The notes below the pieces were generated by a model that worked only from the letters and a program-made list of their open reading frames with translations, did no database searches and was not told the origin of the DNA. Made by a program: the position numbers and the translations under genes. This document shows, piece after piece, positions 18,974 through 27,215 of a DNA stretch of 64,000 nt (positions are counted from its first letter, which is position 1; every line of letters begins with the position of its first letter). The DNA lies in the NCBI RefSeq assembly GCF_047250365.1, contig NZ_JBLBVL010000001.1, forward strand, positions 1-64,000, written 5' to 3'. This DNA is from Thaumasiovibrio sp047250365. Lineage in GTDB: Bacteria > Pseudomonadota > Gammaproteobacteria > Enterobacterales > Vibrionaceae.

Positions 18974-19840
18974 ATGACAAGAGCTGCCAAGCGTCGAGAA
19001 AAACAAATTCAAACAGTCTGTCAGTATATCGATACTCATCTTGACCATGAGTTGAGTTTGGAGCTACTGAGCCAGATTGCAATTTGCTCTAAGTATCACT
19101 TTCAGCGAGTGTTCTCTGCATTTATGGGGATTAGCGCAGCTCAATATGTTCTGTTAGCAAGGCTTAAACGAGCGTCATTTCGTTTAACATTTGAAAACAA
19201 CATAACGATTACGGACATCGCATTTGAAGCGCAATTTGATAGCTCTGAAGCGTTTAGTCGGGCGTTTTTAAGAACTTTTGGGCAAACGCCGTCGCAATTC
19301 AGAACCCAGCCAGAGTGGCCGCAGTGGCACTCAAAGTATGAATTTAGTCCACCTAACACAGGAGAGATAATCGTGGATGTAAATATTGTAGATTTTGCTG
19401 AGCAACCTATTGCTTTTGTTATTCACCAAGGAAACCCACAACGAGTTTTTGAAACAGCAGCTAAGTTTATTCAATGGCGAAAATCGACAGGACTTTCACC
19501 AATTAAAACCAGCAAAACGTTCGGTATTCCTTATGGTGACCCAAGCCAGATGCCTGAAGAAGAATTTCGATTTGATATCTGTGGCAGCCATAGTGGAGAA
19601 GTGCCTGAAAACCAGTTCGGCGTAAAAGCTGGAACTATTCCAGCTGGACGTTGCGCCATGGTATTACATAAAGGAAGCCAAGATACGATTGGAGAGACTA
19701 TCTACCAGCTATATCAACAATGGCTGCCAGCAAGTGGGGAAGAACTTAGAGAGTTCCCTGTATTCTTCCGCTACCAAAACTTTGTACATGAAGTGGATGA
19801 GTGTGATCTCTTGACCGAAGTATATCTACCAATTCAATAA
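18974..19840 (+). CDS. AraC-family regulator with GyrI-like effector domain
   Basis: 288 residues: an N-terminal AraC DNA-binding domain (residues 8-112, with LLSQIAICSKYHFQRVFSAFMG and the second helix pair ITDIAFEAQFDSSEAFSRAFLRTFGQTPSQFR), then a GyrI-like small-molecule-binding domain (about 130-287). This is the Rob/SbmC-type layout, in which hydrophobic or aromatic effectors bind the C-terminal domain. It is divergent from the DUF6544-like gene, a possible target. ATG 18974 is the only good start. Confidence 0.88.
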   Translation: MTRAAKRREKQIQTVCQYIDTHLDHELSLELLSQIAICSKYHFQRVFSAFMGISAAQYVLLARLKRASFRLTFENNITITDIAFEAQFDSSEAFSRAFLRTFGQTPSQFRTQPEWPQWHSKYEFSPPNTGEIIVDVNIVDFAEQPIAFVIHQGNPQRVFETAAKFIQWRKSTGLSPIKTSKTFGIPYGDPSQMPEEEFRFDICGSHSGEVPENQFGVKAGTIPAGRCAMVLHKGSQDTIGETIYQLYQQWLPASGEELREFPVFFRYQNFVHEVDECDLLTEVYLPIQ

Positions 19841-19881
19841 TACGTCGATACGTCAGACAAAGGGGGCTAGCAATGCTCGAT

Positions 19882-19936
19882 GAGACTGTAGTCTCTCAGG
19901 TAAGTTTTGTCGTTTGTACTCCAATGTAACGACAAA
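19882..19936. terminator. Two small hairpins between convergent genes
   Basis: A 6-bp stem (19882-19887 with 19890-19895) is followed by a 9-bp stem (19906-19914 with 19928-19936) whose arms begin and end with T and A runs. They lie between the 3' ends of the AraC/GyrI-type gene and the 183-aa gene, so a weak bidirectional terminator is likely. Confidence 0.5.
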
Positions 19937-19937
19937 G

Positions 19938-20489
19938 CTATACCATGAGACAAATGTGCTCGCTAATTTTCTTAAGCGCCTGAGTCATTGGCAACGTTTG
20001 ATCTGAAGGAAGAGGGATAGCGGTTCGGACCGGAGGTATTACCATATAGGCGATACCGCCCCCATAGGGGGTTAAGGTACATTCAGCCACACCATCTTTT
20101 ATATCAATATATAAGCTATCAAGATCAACGGTAAGTAGCGTCTTTTTTAGCTCATCATCGGCATCTAATGCCGATAATAGCCGAGTACAAAAGCCTTCAT
20201 TAACATTGCCAGTAAAAACGCCCCCTCGTGCACCTTTGAACACTATCTTGCCTTGGCATGCATCTGCTGTTGGACGGGAGAAAAGAATGTTCAATGCACA
20301 CGTACCGCCCATCCACCGCTTTCTGAATTCCGGTTTAATCTGCAGGGTTTCTAGCCCATCAGGCAAGCGATTAAAAATAATAGTACCTTCATCTGACTGC
20401 TTAGCCTCTCCCCAGTATGGGGAGAATGCTAAGGCGTTATTGTAAACAGCAGACTGGGCCATTTTAAAGGCATTGGGTTTTGCACTCAT
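19938..20489 (-). CDS. Unknown 183-aa protein encoded next to P-II
   Basis: A soluble protein of 183 residues that I do not recognise. It has several Gly-rich turns (RWMGGTCALNILF, FKGARGGVFTGNV, LTPYGGGIAYMVIPPV) and looks alpha/beta, without signal peptide or membrane segment. It is the last gene of the P-II/permease/dehydrogenase operon, 26 bp after the P-II gene, with a good ribosome-binding site (AGAGGT). Its position suggests it works with the P-II protein or the permease, for example as a partner or a second signal domain; this is inference only. Confidence 0.72.
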   Translation of the reverse strand: MSAKPNAFKMAQSAVYNNALAFSPYWGEAKQSDEGTIIFNRLPDGLETLQIKPEFRKRWMGGTCALNILFSRPTADACQGKIVFKGARGGVFTGNVNEGFCTRLLSALDADDELKKTLLTVDLDSLYIDIKDGVAECTLTPYGGGIAYMVIPPVRTAIPLPSDQTLPMTQALKKISEHICLMV

Positions 20490-20515
20490 AAGACTCTACC
20501 TCTTTTCCTTATTGA

Positions 20516-20842
20516 CTACTCGTCGTCCTGATCTCCAGTACGGATGTTATAAGACTCCGCCACTGGAATGACAAATACACGACCATCGCCTCGATTTCCC
20601 TCGCCTGTACGAGCCGCCCTTATAATTGTCTGAACCGCATCATCTTTCATGTAATCGTCGACCACGGTTAAGATCATCTCTTTCGGCAAATCTTTGTAAC
20701 AAATGTCGCCAACCTTAAGTCCGTTTTGTCTACCCCGACCAATAACTGGCACCTTAGTCATGGCTTGAATATCCATATCGGCAAGTGCGTTAGTAACGTC
20801 GGTCATTTTTTCTGGGCGGATAATTGCTTTAACTAAAAACAT
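20516..20842 (-). CDS. P-II family nitrogen regulatory protein
   Basis: 108 residues. The fold signature is clear: N-terminal VKAIIRPEKMTDV, the base of the T-loop (IGRGRQNGLKVGDICYKDLPKEM, residues 34-56), the B-loop TGEGNRGDGRVFVIP (79-93) and the C-terminal IRTGD. It therefore should bind ATP/ADP and 2-oxoglutarate. The T-loop lacks the usual uridylylated Tyr51 sequence of GlnB/GlnK and looks more like NifI1-type P-II proteins. The gene follows an APC permease gene by 22 bp rather than amtB, which suggests control of that permease or of the dehydrogenase by nitrogen status. Ribosome-binding site GAGAGGA. Confidence 0.9.
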   Translation of the reverse strand: MFLVKAIIRPEKMTDVTNALADMDIQAMTKVPVIGRGRQNGLKVGDICYKDLPKEMILTVVDDYMKDDAVQTIIRAARTGEGNRGDGRVFVIPVAESYNIRTGDQDDE

Positions 20843-20864
20843 AATGTCGTCCTCTCTAACAAAT

Positions 20865-22328
20865 TTAAGCCTGTGAATGCGCTACTTTCGTGCGCGGTTC
20901 CGGTTCAATACCAAATGTGGCCTGAATGCCTGTTGGCACCAGATCATCGTTAACTTTTTTCCACTCAACCTGAGCTTCTTTCATGCCCATTGGTTGAAAC
21001 AAGGGCTGCTTAACGACGAACTTCAGCCAAAGAACGGCATATACCAGAGTCAACACAACCATTATTCCAACCAGATTGTAAATTGCCTCTGCCATCTCAG
21101 GAACGGGAGCGATATTCAATATGCTATAGCCAATTCCCAACGAACCAAGGATCTGTGGAATGGGGTAAAAGCGAGTCTTGTATGGACGACGAGCCTTCGG
21201 GTAGCGGAACCTTAAAATGATGACATTAAGGTGAGCAATAATGTAACAGAATAACCACGCACAACATGCCGACAAAATATACACAATCAGATTCGGCGAA
21301 TTAACGATGCCACCAAAGAAAAATGCAGCAATGCCTCCGGACATAAACAGAATGCCAATCCAAGGTGTTCGGAATCTAGGGTGAATCTTACGAAATGCCT
21401 TAGGTAACTCATGGCTTAAAGCCATTCCATACAGCATGCGTGGCACAACACCAATCACGGTATTAATGGTGCTGGCACTAGCAAAAATAGAAACGATGGA
21501 AATCCAGATCATGCCAGGTTTACCGAGTATCGCGAAGGCCATATCAATGTGCGGGTGATTCGAAGAAGCAAGTTGCTCTGCAGGTACGTACTTCAATGAA
21601 GCAAAGCCGTACACCAGGTTCACCGCAAAAATAACCACAAGGCCAGCTATCATTGCGCGTGGGATGTTTTTTTCTGCCTTTTTGGTTTCTTGAGCTAACG
21701 GGGTTACAAACTCAATACCGATATATAACCAAATGGCCAAGGCCGTTAAGCTAAACACACCGGTGCCCATCGCATTAAAAGGAATCTTTTCTATTTCTGG
21801 TGCGGGCAACGCACCTATTCCAGTTAGCCCAATCAGACCTAACAGCGCGATCGAAATGATCATTGTAAGCGTGAATACTATTTGCAGCCGCGCAAAAATA
21901 TCGACCCCAACAATGTTCATCACCATTAGAAAGCCCAATATTAGCCCGCCGAGTAAAACAGGTGACAGACTTGGGAAGAAGGTTTCGGTCAGCACTGACC
22001 CTGCAACCGTTAGTTCAGCAGGCGCAGCCAACAAGTTTGGCACGAGATAGCCAAGTAACGTGGCGACAACAGCGGGTAGAGCCCCCATTGCAACACGCGT
22101 GTATGTGCGAATGCCGCCAGATGCAGGCATCATACATGCTAGCTCAGCATAGCTTTGCGCGGAAAAATGTTGCAGCAACCAAGCCGCAACCATTGCGATA
22201 ACAAAGCCACCGCCCGCAATGCCCATCCCTTGGCCAAGTGAAACCAGTGTACTCGACGCTACGACGCAACCAACAGCAACCGCGAAGCACGACCAAAATC
22301 CAAGGACCTTTTTGAGGTTAGTACCCAT
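20865..22328 (-). CDS. APC-superfamily amino acid/amine permease
   Basis: 487 residues with about twelve membrane segments. The first segment carries the APC mark GCVVASSTLVSLGQGMGIAGGG, and segment 6 has FSLTALAIWLYIGIEFVTPLAQETKKAEKNIPRA. Both are typical of the APC family, which imports amino acids or polyamines by proton or Na+ symport or exchange. The C-terminal ~50 residues are hydrophilic and could be a contact site for the P-II protein encoded next. Ribosome-binding site AAGGAG 7 bases upstream. It sits in the operon between the dehydrogenase genes and the P-II gene. Confidence 0.93.
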   Translation of the reverse strand: MGTNLKKVLGFWSCFAVAVGCVVASSTLVSLGQGMGIAGGGFVIAMVAAWLLQHFSAQSYAELACMMPASGGIRTYTRVAMGALPAVVATLLGYLVPNLLAAPAELTVAGSVLTETFFPSLSPVLLGGLILGFLMVMNIVGVDIFARLQIVFTLTMIISIALLGLIGLTGIGALPAPEIEKIPFNAMGTGVFSLTALAIWLYIGIEFVTPLAQETKKAEKNIPRAMIAGLVVIFAVNLVYGFASLKYVPAEQLASSNHPHIDMAFAILGKPGMIWISIVSIFASASTINTVIGVVPRMLYGMALSHELPKAFRKIHPRFRTPWIGILFMSGGIAAFFFGGIVNSPNLIVYILSACCAWLFCYIIAHLNVIILRFRYPKARRPYKTRFYPIPQILGSLGIGYSILNIAPVPEMAEAIYNLVGIMVVLTLVYAVLWLKFVVKQPLFQPMGMKEAQVEWKKVNDDLVPTGIQATFGIEPEPRTKVAHSQA

Positions 22329-22362
22329 TATGTATCTCCTTTACATATTTTGAGTGCTTAAC

Positions 22363-22533
22363 TTAAGCACTCACGTTACAAGCAGCTAAACCGGACTGGT
22401 TTAAGTTAGCTTGCGCCCTACTTCCTTGGGCGTCACCGAGCTTGGATTCTTTCCAAGCATCGAGAAGACTGACTGGCAGCTCAGTGTTGATACTATTGAC
22501 TGCCATCGTTCTTGTATTGAATTTTTGCGACAT
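22363..22533 (-). CDS. Possible 56-aa small protein in the operon
   Basis: A 56-residue ATG frame fills the gap between the flavoprotein gene and the permease gene. It begins MSQKFNTRTMAVNS and ends NQSGLAACNVSA. AGAAGG lies just before the ATG but too close for an ideal ribosome-binding site. The composition is polar and non-membrane. The frame is longer than expected for such a gap and in the operon direction, but there is no homology support. Confidence 0.35.
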   Translation of the reverse strand: MSQKFNTRTMAVNSINTELPVSLLDAWKESKLGDAQGSRAQANLNQSGLAACNVSA

Positions 22534-22554
22534 ACCTTCTGAATAGTTGCTATA

Positions 22555-23682
22555 TCAAGCTTGAGCAGTAAAACGTTCATAGCCGAGTCCGCTGATATCG
22601 ATCGATGGGGTCTCATCACAAGCCAACTCAGCTAGCACGGTGCCCACGGAAGGTGCAATCCCGAAGCCATGACCGGAAAGTCCACACCCCAAAATTAACC
22701 CTGGAACATCGTTTACCTTACTGAGAACCGGTACTTTATCCTCACACCAATCAATGATGCCGACCCAGCTACGCACCACTTTCACGTGTTTCAACGCAGG
22801 TAGGTAACTAAGAATTCCTTCGCATGTTGCTGCGGTGGCTTCTATTGGCGTTTGGTCAGTATTGGAATTGATAAGGTCTGGATCTAAAGGAGAGCCACCA
22901 CCGAAAACAAAGGAACCGTGAGTCGTCTGATGACCATAAAAGTCCGCCATAGCGGTACCCAGCATCTGATAAAACATCGGCGGCTGCGCATCAGTGATAA
23001 GCGTATCCAGAGCAATCGGCTTCATCGGTACATCAACGCCAACACTTTGAGAGATCCGTCTACTTTCAAGGCCTGCTGCCAGAACGATTCTGTCCGCGGC
23101 GAACTCTCCCGCTGTGGTCACGACCTTTTGCACTTTACCTGCCACCATATCTAGCGACAGCACATGCTGCTCGGTAAAAAATTGAACCCCAAGCTGAGAC
23201 GCCCTGTTGTGGAAGGCCAGCGTTGTTTGCAATGGATTAGCATGCCCGTCGGTGGGACACCAACTCGCCCCGATCACCTCATCAGACAGGTGTGGGCAGA
23301 TCTCTCTCACCTCTTCACCACTGATCATCTTCACATCGAGTCCTTGGTTGACCGCCGTTGCCGTCAACCCCTTGAGGATGTCGATATGTTCATCTGTTTT
23401 GCCCAGACGTAGGTTTCCATGCTGATAGTATTCCACGTCCGTCGCCAACTCCTCGGAAAGGTGCGGCCAGAGGTTTTGTACCCCAAACATCGCCATTGGA
23501 AGTTCACGTTTGTCCCGTCCAGACTGGCGCACACCACCTCCGTTTCGACCAGAGCCGCCGTAACCGAACACCTTGCTCTTTTCAAGAACGATGACCGACC
23601 TTCCCTTCTTTGCTAAATAGTAGGCGGTTGCACAACCGATGATTCCGCCCCCAATGATGATGACATCAGCATTTGTCTTCAT
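22555..23682 (-). CDS. FAD-dependent amino-acid/opine oxidoreductase, DAO family
   Basis: 375 residues of the D-amino-acid/glycine oxidase family. The FAD-binding GIIGCATAYYLAKKGRSVIVLEK (residues 12-35, GxGxxG variant GGGIIG) and the C-terminal GLILGCGLSGHGFGIAPSVG are clear. With the next-upstream FAD/NAD protein and the [2Fe-2S] protein it makes a set like opine oxidase (OoxA/OoxB) or hydrogen cyanide synthase (HcnABC), as known for these families. This subunit would bind and oxidise the substrate amine. Its ATG overlaps the previous stop by 4 bp (ATGA), so the two are translationally coupled. Confidence 0.9.
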   Translation of the reverse strand: MKTNADVIIIGGGIIGCATAYYLAKKGRSVIVLEKSKVFGYGGSGRNGGGVRQSGRDKRELPMAMFGVQNLWPHLSEELATDVEYYQHGNLRLGKTDEHIDILKGLTATAVNQGLDVKMISGEEVREICPHLSDEVIGASWCPTDGHANPLQTTLAFHNRASQLGVQFFTEQHVLSLDMVAGKVQKVVTTAGEFAADRIVLAAGLESRRISQSVGVDVPMKPIALDTLITDAQPPMFYQMLGTAMADFYGHQTTHGSFVFGGGSPLDPDLINSNTDQTPIEATAATCEGILSYLPALKHVKVVRSWVGIIDWCEDKVPVLSKVNDVPGLILGCGLSGHGFGIAPSVGTVLAELACDETPSIDISGLGYERFTAQA

Positions 23683-25082
23683 TGTGTCTCTCTTTTTTCT
23701 TTAAACGCCATATTGGCGTACTGCTGGATACTTAAAGGTTTAAGTGGTGTGCGAACGCGAAGCGACCCAACGTCTGACATATCTAGCGAACAACGCTCTG
23801 CGATCATTTCCGACATCGTTGCCGCACACATGCGCCCCTGGCAGGGCCCCATCCCAGCACGCGTTTTGCCTTTGATTTGAGCTGGGTGACGTGCACCCTG
23901 AGCAATCGCTTCACGAATTTGACCCGCCGTGATCTCTTCACAGCGGCAGATAAGAACATCGTCATCCATCGGGCTTAGGGTTTGATGATTTGGTGGAAAG
24001 ACATGGTCAAGGAAAGGACGGATCAAGGTTTCCTTATTCAATATTTTCTTATGCTCTAGCGCCAAATGGTCACGCTCAGCCTCATTGATCTTGTTCAATT
24101 TGAAAGCACTGTCGATAGCCGCTAGATGACCCTTGGCCGCCGCCATCGGCCCGCCACCAATGCCGGAGGCATCGCCTGCGATCGAAACGCCTTCCACACT
24201 GCTCTGTCCCCAAAGGTTAAGTGTTGGTCGCCAGTAACGCTGTGGCTCGTACCATTCATGCGCGCAATTAAGCGATTGACTAAGGCGTAAGTTGGGGACA
24301 ACCCCTTCATGTAGCAAAATGGTTTTTGCAACGATGTCCACCTGCTTGCCCCGACAAGTAAAACGCAACCCTTCGGCTCGCTCCTGACCAATGACCTCGA
24401 GATCATGGCTGCCGATGTAGAGCGGCACACCAGCACGTCTCAACTTCAATCGCATCTGCAACCCTTTGATAAGATAGCTAATACGCAATAGAGCTTTAGG
24501 TAAGAAGGGAGATGCCTTGACGTAATCCATGAAGCTGGCCGTTTCGACCATCGCTGCGATTTCGACGCCGTTGTCAACTAAGTGACAAGCGGCTAACAAC
24601 AATAACGGTCCGCTACCCGCTAAGACCACCGGGCCATCCGGAACCATATCGGCGGACTTAAACAGAATATCCGCGGCGGCTGCGCCCATCACACCGGGTA
24701 GCGTCCAGTTCTTCATGGGCACAGGGCGTTCAACCGCACCGATACTCAATAACATCCTTCGTCCACGAACACGCTGTGTGACCCCGGCAGACATTAGATC
24801 AACATCGAAGTTCTTAGCGATATTCAGAATCGTAGTGTTCGGCATGTAGGTAACATTTGATGCGCGAAACGACTCAATAAGTGGCTTTCCTGCAAAGTAG
24901 TCCTTACCGAGCACTTGGGCATTGTCAGGGTGGCTACGCTCCATCGAACGATATATCTGCCCACCGGGCTCGGGCTGTTCATCCACCACGAGCGTCTTTA
25001 GCCCTTGGCTTTCGGCAGTGACCGCCGCTGCTATTCCACCGGGGCCAGCACCAATAATAATAAGGTCGTAAACGTTAACCAT
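23679..25082 (-). CDS. FAD/NAD(P)-binding oxidoreductase with [2Fe-2S] BFD-like domain
   Basis: 467 residues. The N-terminus has the Rossmann motif LIIIGAGPGGIAAAVTAESQG. A second dinucleotide motif (VLAGSGPLLLLAACHL) and GDASGIGGGPMAA follow. The C-terminal part has CRC near 386 and GPCQGRMC near 420, the four Cys of a BFD-like [2Fe-2S] domain. This corresponds to OoxA/HcnB-type subunits. Start at 25082 is preferred because it gives the family N-terminus; the reading further upstream to 25169 lies inside the preceding gene. ATG overlaps the stop of the ferredoxin-like gene by 8 bp. Confidence 0.9.
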   Translation of the reverse strand: MVNVYDLIIIGAGPGGIAAAVTAESQGLKTLVVDEQPEPGGQIYRSMERSHPDNAQVLGKDYFAGKPLIESFRASNVTYMPNTTILNIAKNFDVDLMSAGVTQRVRGRRMLLSIGAVERPVPMKNWTLPGVMGAAAADILFKSADMVPDGPVVLAGSGPLLLLAACHLVDNGVEIAAMVETASFMDYVKASPFLPKALLRISYLIKGLQMRLKLRRAGVPLYIGSHDLEVIGQERAEGLRFTCRGKQVDIVAKTILLHEGVVPNLRLSQSLNCAHEWYEPQRYWRPTLNLWGQSSVEGVSIAGDASGIGGGPMAAAKGHLAAIDSAFKLNKINEAERDHLALEHKKILNKETLIRPFLDHVFPPNHQTLSPMDDDVLICRCEEITAGQIREAIAQGARHPAQIKGKTRAGMGPCQGRMCAATMSEMIAERCSLDMSDVGSLRVRTPLKPLSIQQYANMAFKEKRETQ

Positions 25083-25380
25083 TGACCGACACCTTCTTGC
25101 CATCTTGACGATTAACGACCATACCGTCGTGCACCTGAATGGAGCAGGCCTGCTGATTTGGAATACCATCGATCTCCATAAGACACTCGAAACAGACTCC
25201 CATCTGGCAGTATCCCGCGCGTTGGTCTCCGCTGATCGGCGAGGTTCGGTTGTGGCCCGCTCCCGCTGCCATTATCGAGGCTAAAACCATCTCACCCGGC
25301 GGAACCTGCAGCTTCTCACCTTCAAAGGTGATGGTCACGAGATCTGCCGTAGGGCTATTTTCATGTAACCTTTTCAACAT
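25075..25380 (-). CDS. [2Fe-2S] ferredoxin-like subunit
   Basis: 101 residues. The plant-type iron-sulfur pattern C-x4-C-x2-C followed by a distant Cys is seen in YCQMGVCFECLMEIDG and NQQACSIQV. It is the small electron-transfer subunit of the flavin dehydrogenase (HcnA/OoxC type). A good ribosome-binding site (AAGGAG) precedes ATG 25380. The gene order here is ferredoxin, FAD/NAD subunit, DAO subunit, as in hcnABC and sarcosine-oxidase-like sets, with overlapping genes between them. Confidence 0.9.
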   Translation of the reverse strand: MLKRLHENSPTADLVTITFEGEKLQVPPGEMVLASIMAAGAGHNRTSPISGDQRAGYCQMGVCFECLMEIDGIPNQQACSIQVHDGMVVNRQDGKKVSVNG

Positions 25381-25426
25381 ACTTTACTCCTTACAGCTAC
25401 AGAGGGCTCTCCGTAGTTGTTGTCAC

Positions 25427-25828
25427 TTATTCGGCGCAAACTTCGCAGCCAAGCATCGCTTCGAGTTCAACTTCAACTAACTGGCAAGGGCGATTGAGTT
25501 TCGGGGTTTCAACCATGGTGAACAGCGGACGAACCTCCTTAAAAAATTCGCTATATGCCGCACCGACATCCTTCGCCTGCGCCATGTCGGTGACGTAAGC
25601 CTTAACTTTGTATACATCCTTTGCTTCCGCCCCTGCTCTCTCAAGCAGAGCAATAAATTTGACGAAAATGTATTGCGCCTGCTCATAAGCGGTTGTGCCG
25701 AAAACAGAGCCGTCCGGCTGGACAGCAGTAGTACCGCCAATATGGATTTTATTGCCTATCTTGACCATTCGGGAATAACCAGCAAACTCTTCGAGTGGAG
25801 ACCCTGATGAATAATTGATGCGTTTCAT
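25427..25828 (-). CDS. RidA-family imine/enamine deaminase
   Basis: 133 residues of the RidA/YjgF/UK114 family. Features are the N-terminal INYSSGSPLEEFAGYSRMVKIGNKIHIGG, AYEQAQYIFVKFIALLERAGA and VKAYVTDMAQ, ending near the position where RidA keeps RPCQLVEVE (usually an Arg and a Glu around the ligand). RidA proteins hydrolyse reactive 2-imino acids to keto acids and ammonia, which fits a neighbouring amino-acid dehydrogenase. Strong ribosome-binding site AAGGAGGT. 12 bp after the ornithine-cyclodeaminase-like gene. Confidence 0.92.
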   Translation of the reverse strand: MKRINYSSGSPLEEFAGYSRMVKIGNKIHIGGTTAVQPDGSVFGTTAYEQAQYIFVKFIALLERAGAEAKDVYKVKAYVTDMAQAKDVGAAYSEFFKEVRPLFTMVETPKLNRPCQLVEVELEAMLGCEVCAE

Positions 25829-25839
25829 CCTGCACCTCC

Positions 25840-26979
25840 TTATTTAAGTACCGGCTCATCCCAGAGGTTTAGAGAAACCCCAATACCTTTTTCAACCGCA
25901 TTGCGATAAATCTTGGTTGCCCACGCAACATCTTCCACGGGCATACCGCCAACAGATAACACGACAATTTCATCTTCACTTTCACGACCAGGGGTAACAC
26001 CCGCGACAATATCGCCGAGATCTTCAAGCTCATCGCTCGTTAATTTGCCCTCTTCAATGGCGTCCATGAAGCGCATGCCCACAAGTGGAATATGATTATG
26101 AGCAGGCTTCGGTACTTCTTCGAACCACGCCTCATACAATCCGGTGTTATCTAGAACCTTACGTATGCCTGCACCTTCCATACCCTCATCAAGTCGACAA
26201 CTCGCCGGCATTGCTAGAAATGCGCCGGGTTTCACCCACTCGCGTTTCACTTCCGGATAAGTCATTGGGTCTCCGGTTTCTCCGGAATTGCAGTAGGTCA
26301 CTAAGTCTGAGTCGCGCACAACATCTTCGATGGTATCGACGATCTGAACGTTTATGATCTGCGGGTATTCAACGGCAAGCCAAGTAATAAAGCTATCTAG
26401 GCTTGCTTTACCTCGACCTTTGATTTTGATCGTATCAACATCTGGGCATGCAGCCATAAAAGCAGCTACCGTCGTTTTTCCCATGACGCCAGGCCCTAGA
26501 AGACCAATCACTTTCGCGTCTTTACGCGCAAGATAGCGAGCCCCGACACCTGGGATGGCTCCGGTACGGTAGGCGGAAAGTAAGTTTGCCGACATATAGG
26601 CGAGTGGCGCACTAGTTTCGATATCATTGAGAATGAACATGAGAATGGAACGCGGTAAGCCTTTCTCACGATTGGCAATATTGGAGCCGTACCATTTAAC
26701 ACCACATGTTTGAAAGTCACCACCTAGGTAGGCTGGCATAGCCATTAAACGTCGATCCGCGGTTGGCTTTGGCATATTCGGGAAAGGAGACTCTTCCGGG
26801 AAAGTCACCATCGCACCGTGTGAATCACTATTTGGGCCCGCCATACGATAGTCCCCTTTTTGAAGAAGGACGAACATCTCTTCCATGGTATCGACACAGC
26901 CAGACATATCAGTTACGCCCGCTTTAATCATGTCTTGTTCAGAAAGGTATATAAAATCTATCTTTGTGTTATCTGACAT
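25840..26979 (-). CDS. Ornithine cyclodeaminase/mu-crystallin family protein
   Basis: 379 residues with a Rossmann domain (VIGLLGPGVMGKTTVAAFMAA, about residues 156-176) inside the OCD/mu-crystallin fold and the family feature MSANLLSAYRTGAIPGVGARYLA. It is longer than classical ornithine cyclodeaminase (about 350) and resembles a group annotated as tyramine oxidase subunit B in databases, a name I would not take literally. It may be an NAD(P)-dependent imine reductase, cyclodeaminase or opine dehydrogenase. It is the first gene of the operon, divergent from the AraC-type regulator gene. Confidence 0.87.
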   Translation of the reverse strand: MSDNTKIDFIYLSEQDMIKAGVTDMSGCVDTMEEMFVLLQKGDYRMAGPNSDSHGAMVTFPEESPFPNMPKPTADRRLMAMPAYLGGDFQTCGVKWYGSNIANREKGLPRSILMFILNDIETSAPLAYMSANLLSAYRTGAIPGVGARYLARKDAKVIGLLGPGVMGKTTVAAFMAACPDVDTIKIKGRGKASLDSFITWLAVEYPQIINVQIVDTIEDVVRDSDLVTYCNSGETGDPMTYPEVKREWVKPGAFLAMPASCRLDEGMEGAGIRKVLDNTGLYEAWFEEVPKPAHNHIPLVGMRFMDAIEEGKLTSDELEDLGDIVAGVTPGRESEDEIVVLSVGGMPVEDVAWATKIYRNAVEKGIGVSLNLWDEPVLK

Positions 26980-27162
26980 ATTCTCACCATATCCATATAG
27001 TTAATTTTGGCTTCTTGCCTCGCTCATATACCCATATTCGCCTGACCGTTATCGTGCCGATTGCTGGGGTATTCGTAGAGCAGCTGCTTTCGATACTATT
27101 GTTCGACACTAAATGTGTATTGTATTTTTGCGACATTGGCCTATGCATCATCGGTGAACAAG

Positions 27163-27180
27163 TTGGCATCTACTTTGCTT
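27163..27180 (+). promoter_or_regulatory. Sigma-54 promoter candidate for the AraC-type gene
   Basis: TTGGCATCTACTTTGCTT has GG and GC separated by exactly 10 bases and matches the TGGCAY-N5-TTGCW pattern of RpoN promoters. A transcript would start near 27190, leaving about 26 bases before ATG 27216 with its GAGGG ribosome-binding site. A nitrogen-controlled promoter fits the P-II gene in the same locus. Confidence 0.55.
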
Positions 27181-27215
27181 TAAGTATTTATCACTCAAGG
27201 ATTAGAGGGCTAGAT

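Noticed and set aside
22401..22619. Minus-strand 72-codon frame overlapping the end of the flavoprotein gene
   Set aside because: It is out of frame with the real gene and has no ribosome-binding site; the 56-codon frame 22363-22533 is the better candidate in the gap.
23679..26979. Hydrogen cyanide synthase genes hcnABC
   Set aside because: The subunit types match, but RidA, an ornithine-cyclodeaminase-like protein and a permease in the same operon point to amino-acid or opine catabolism rather than cyanide production; the families cannot be told apart by eye.
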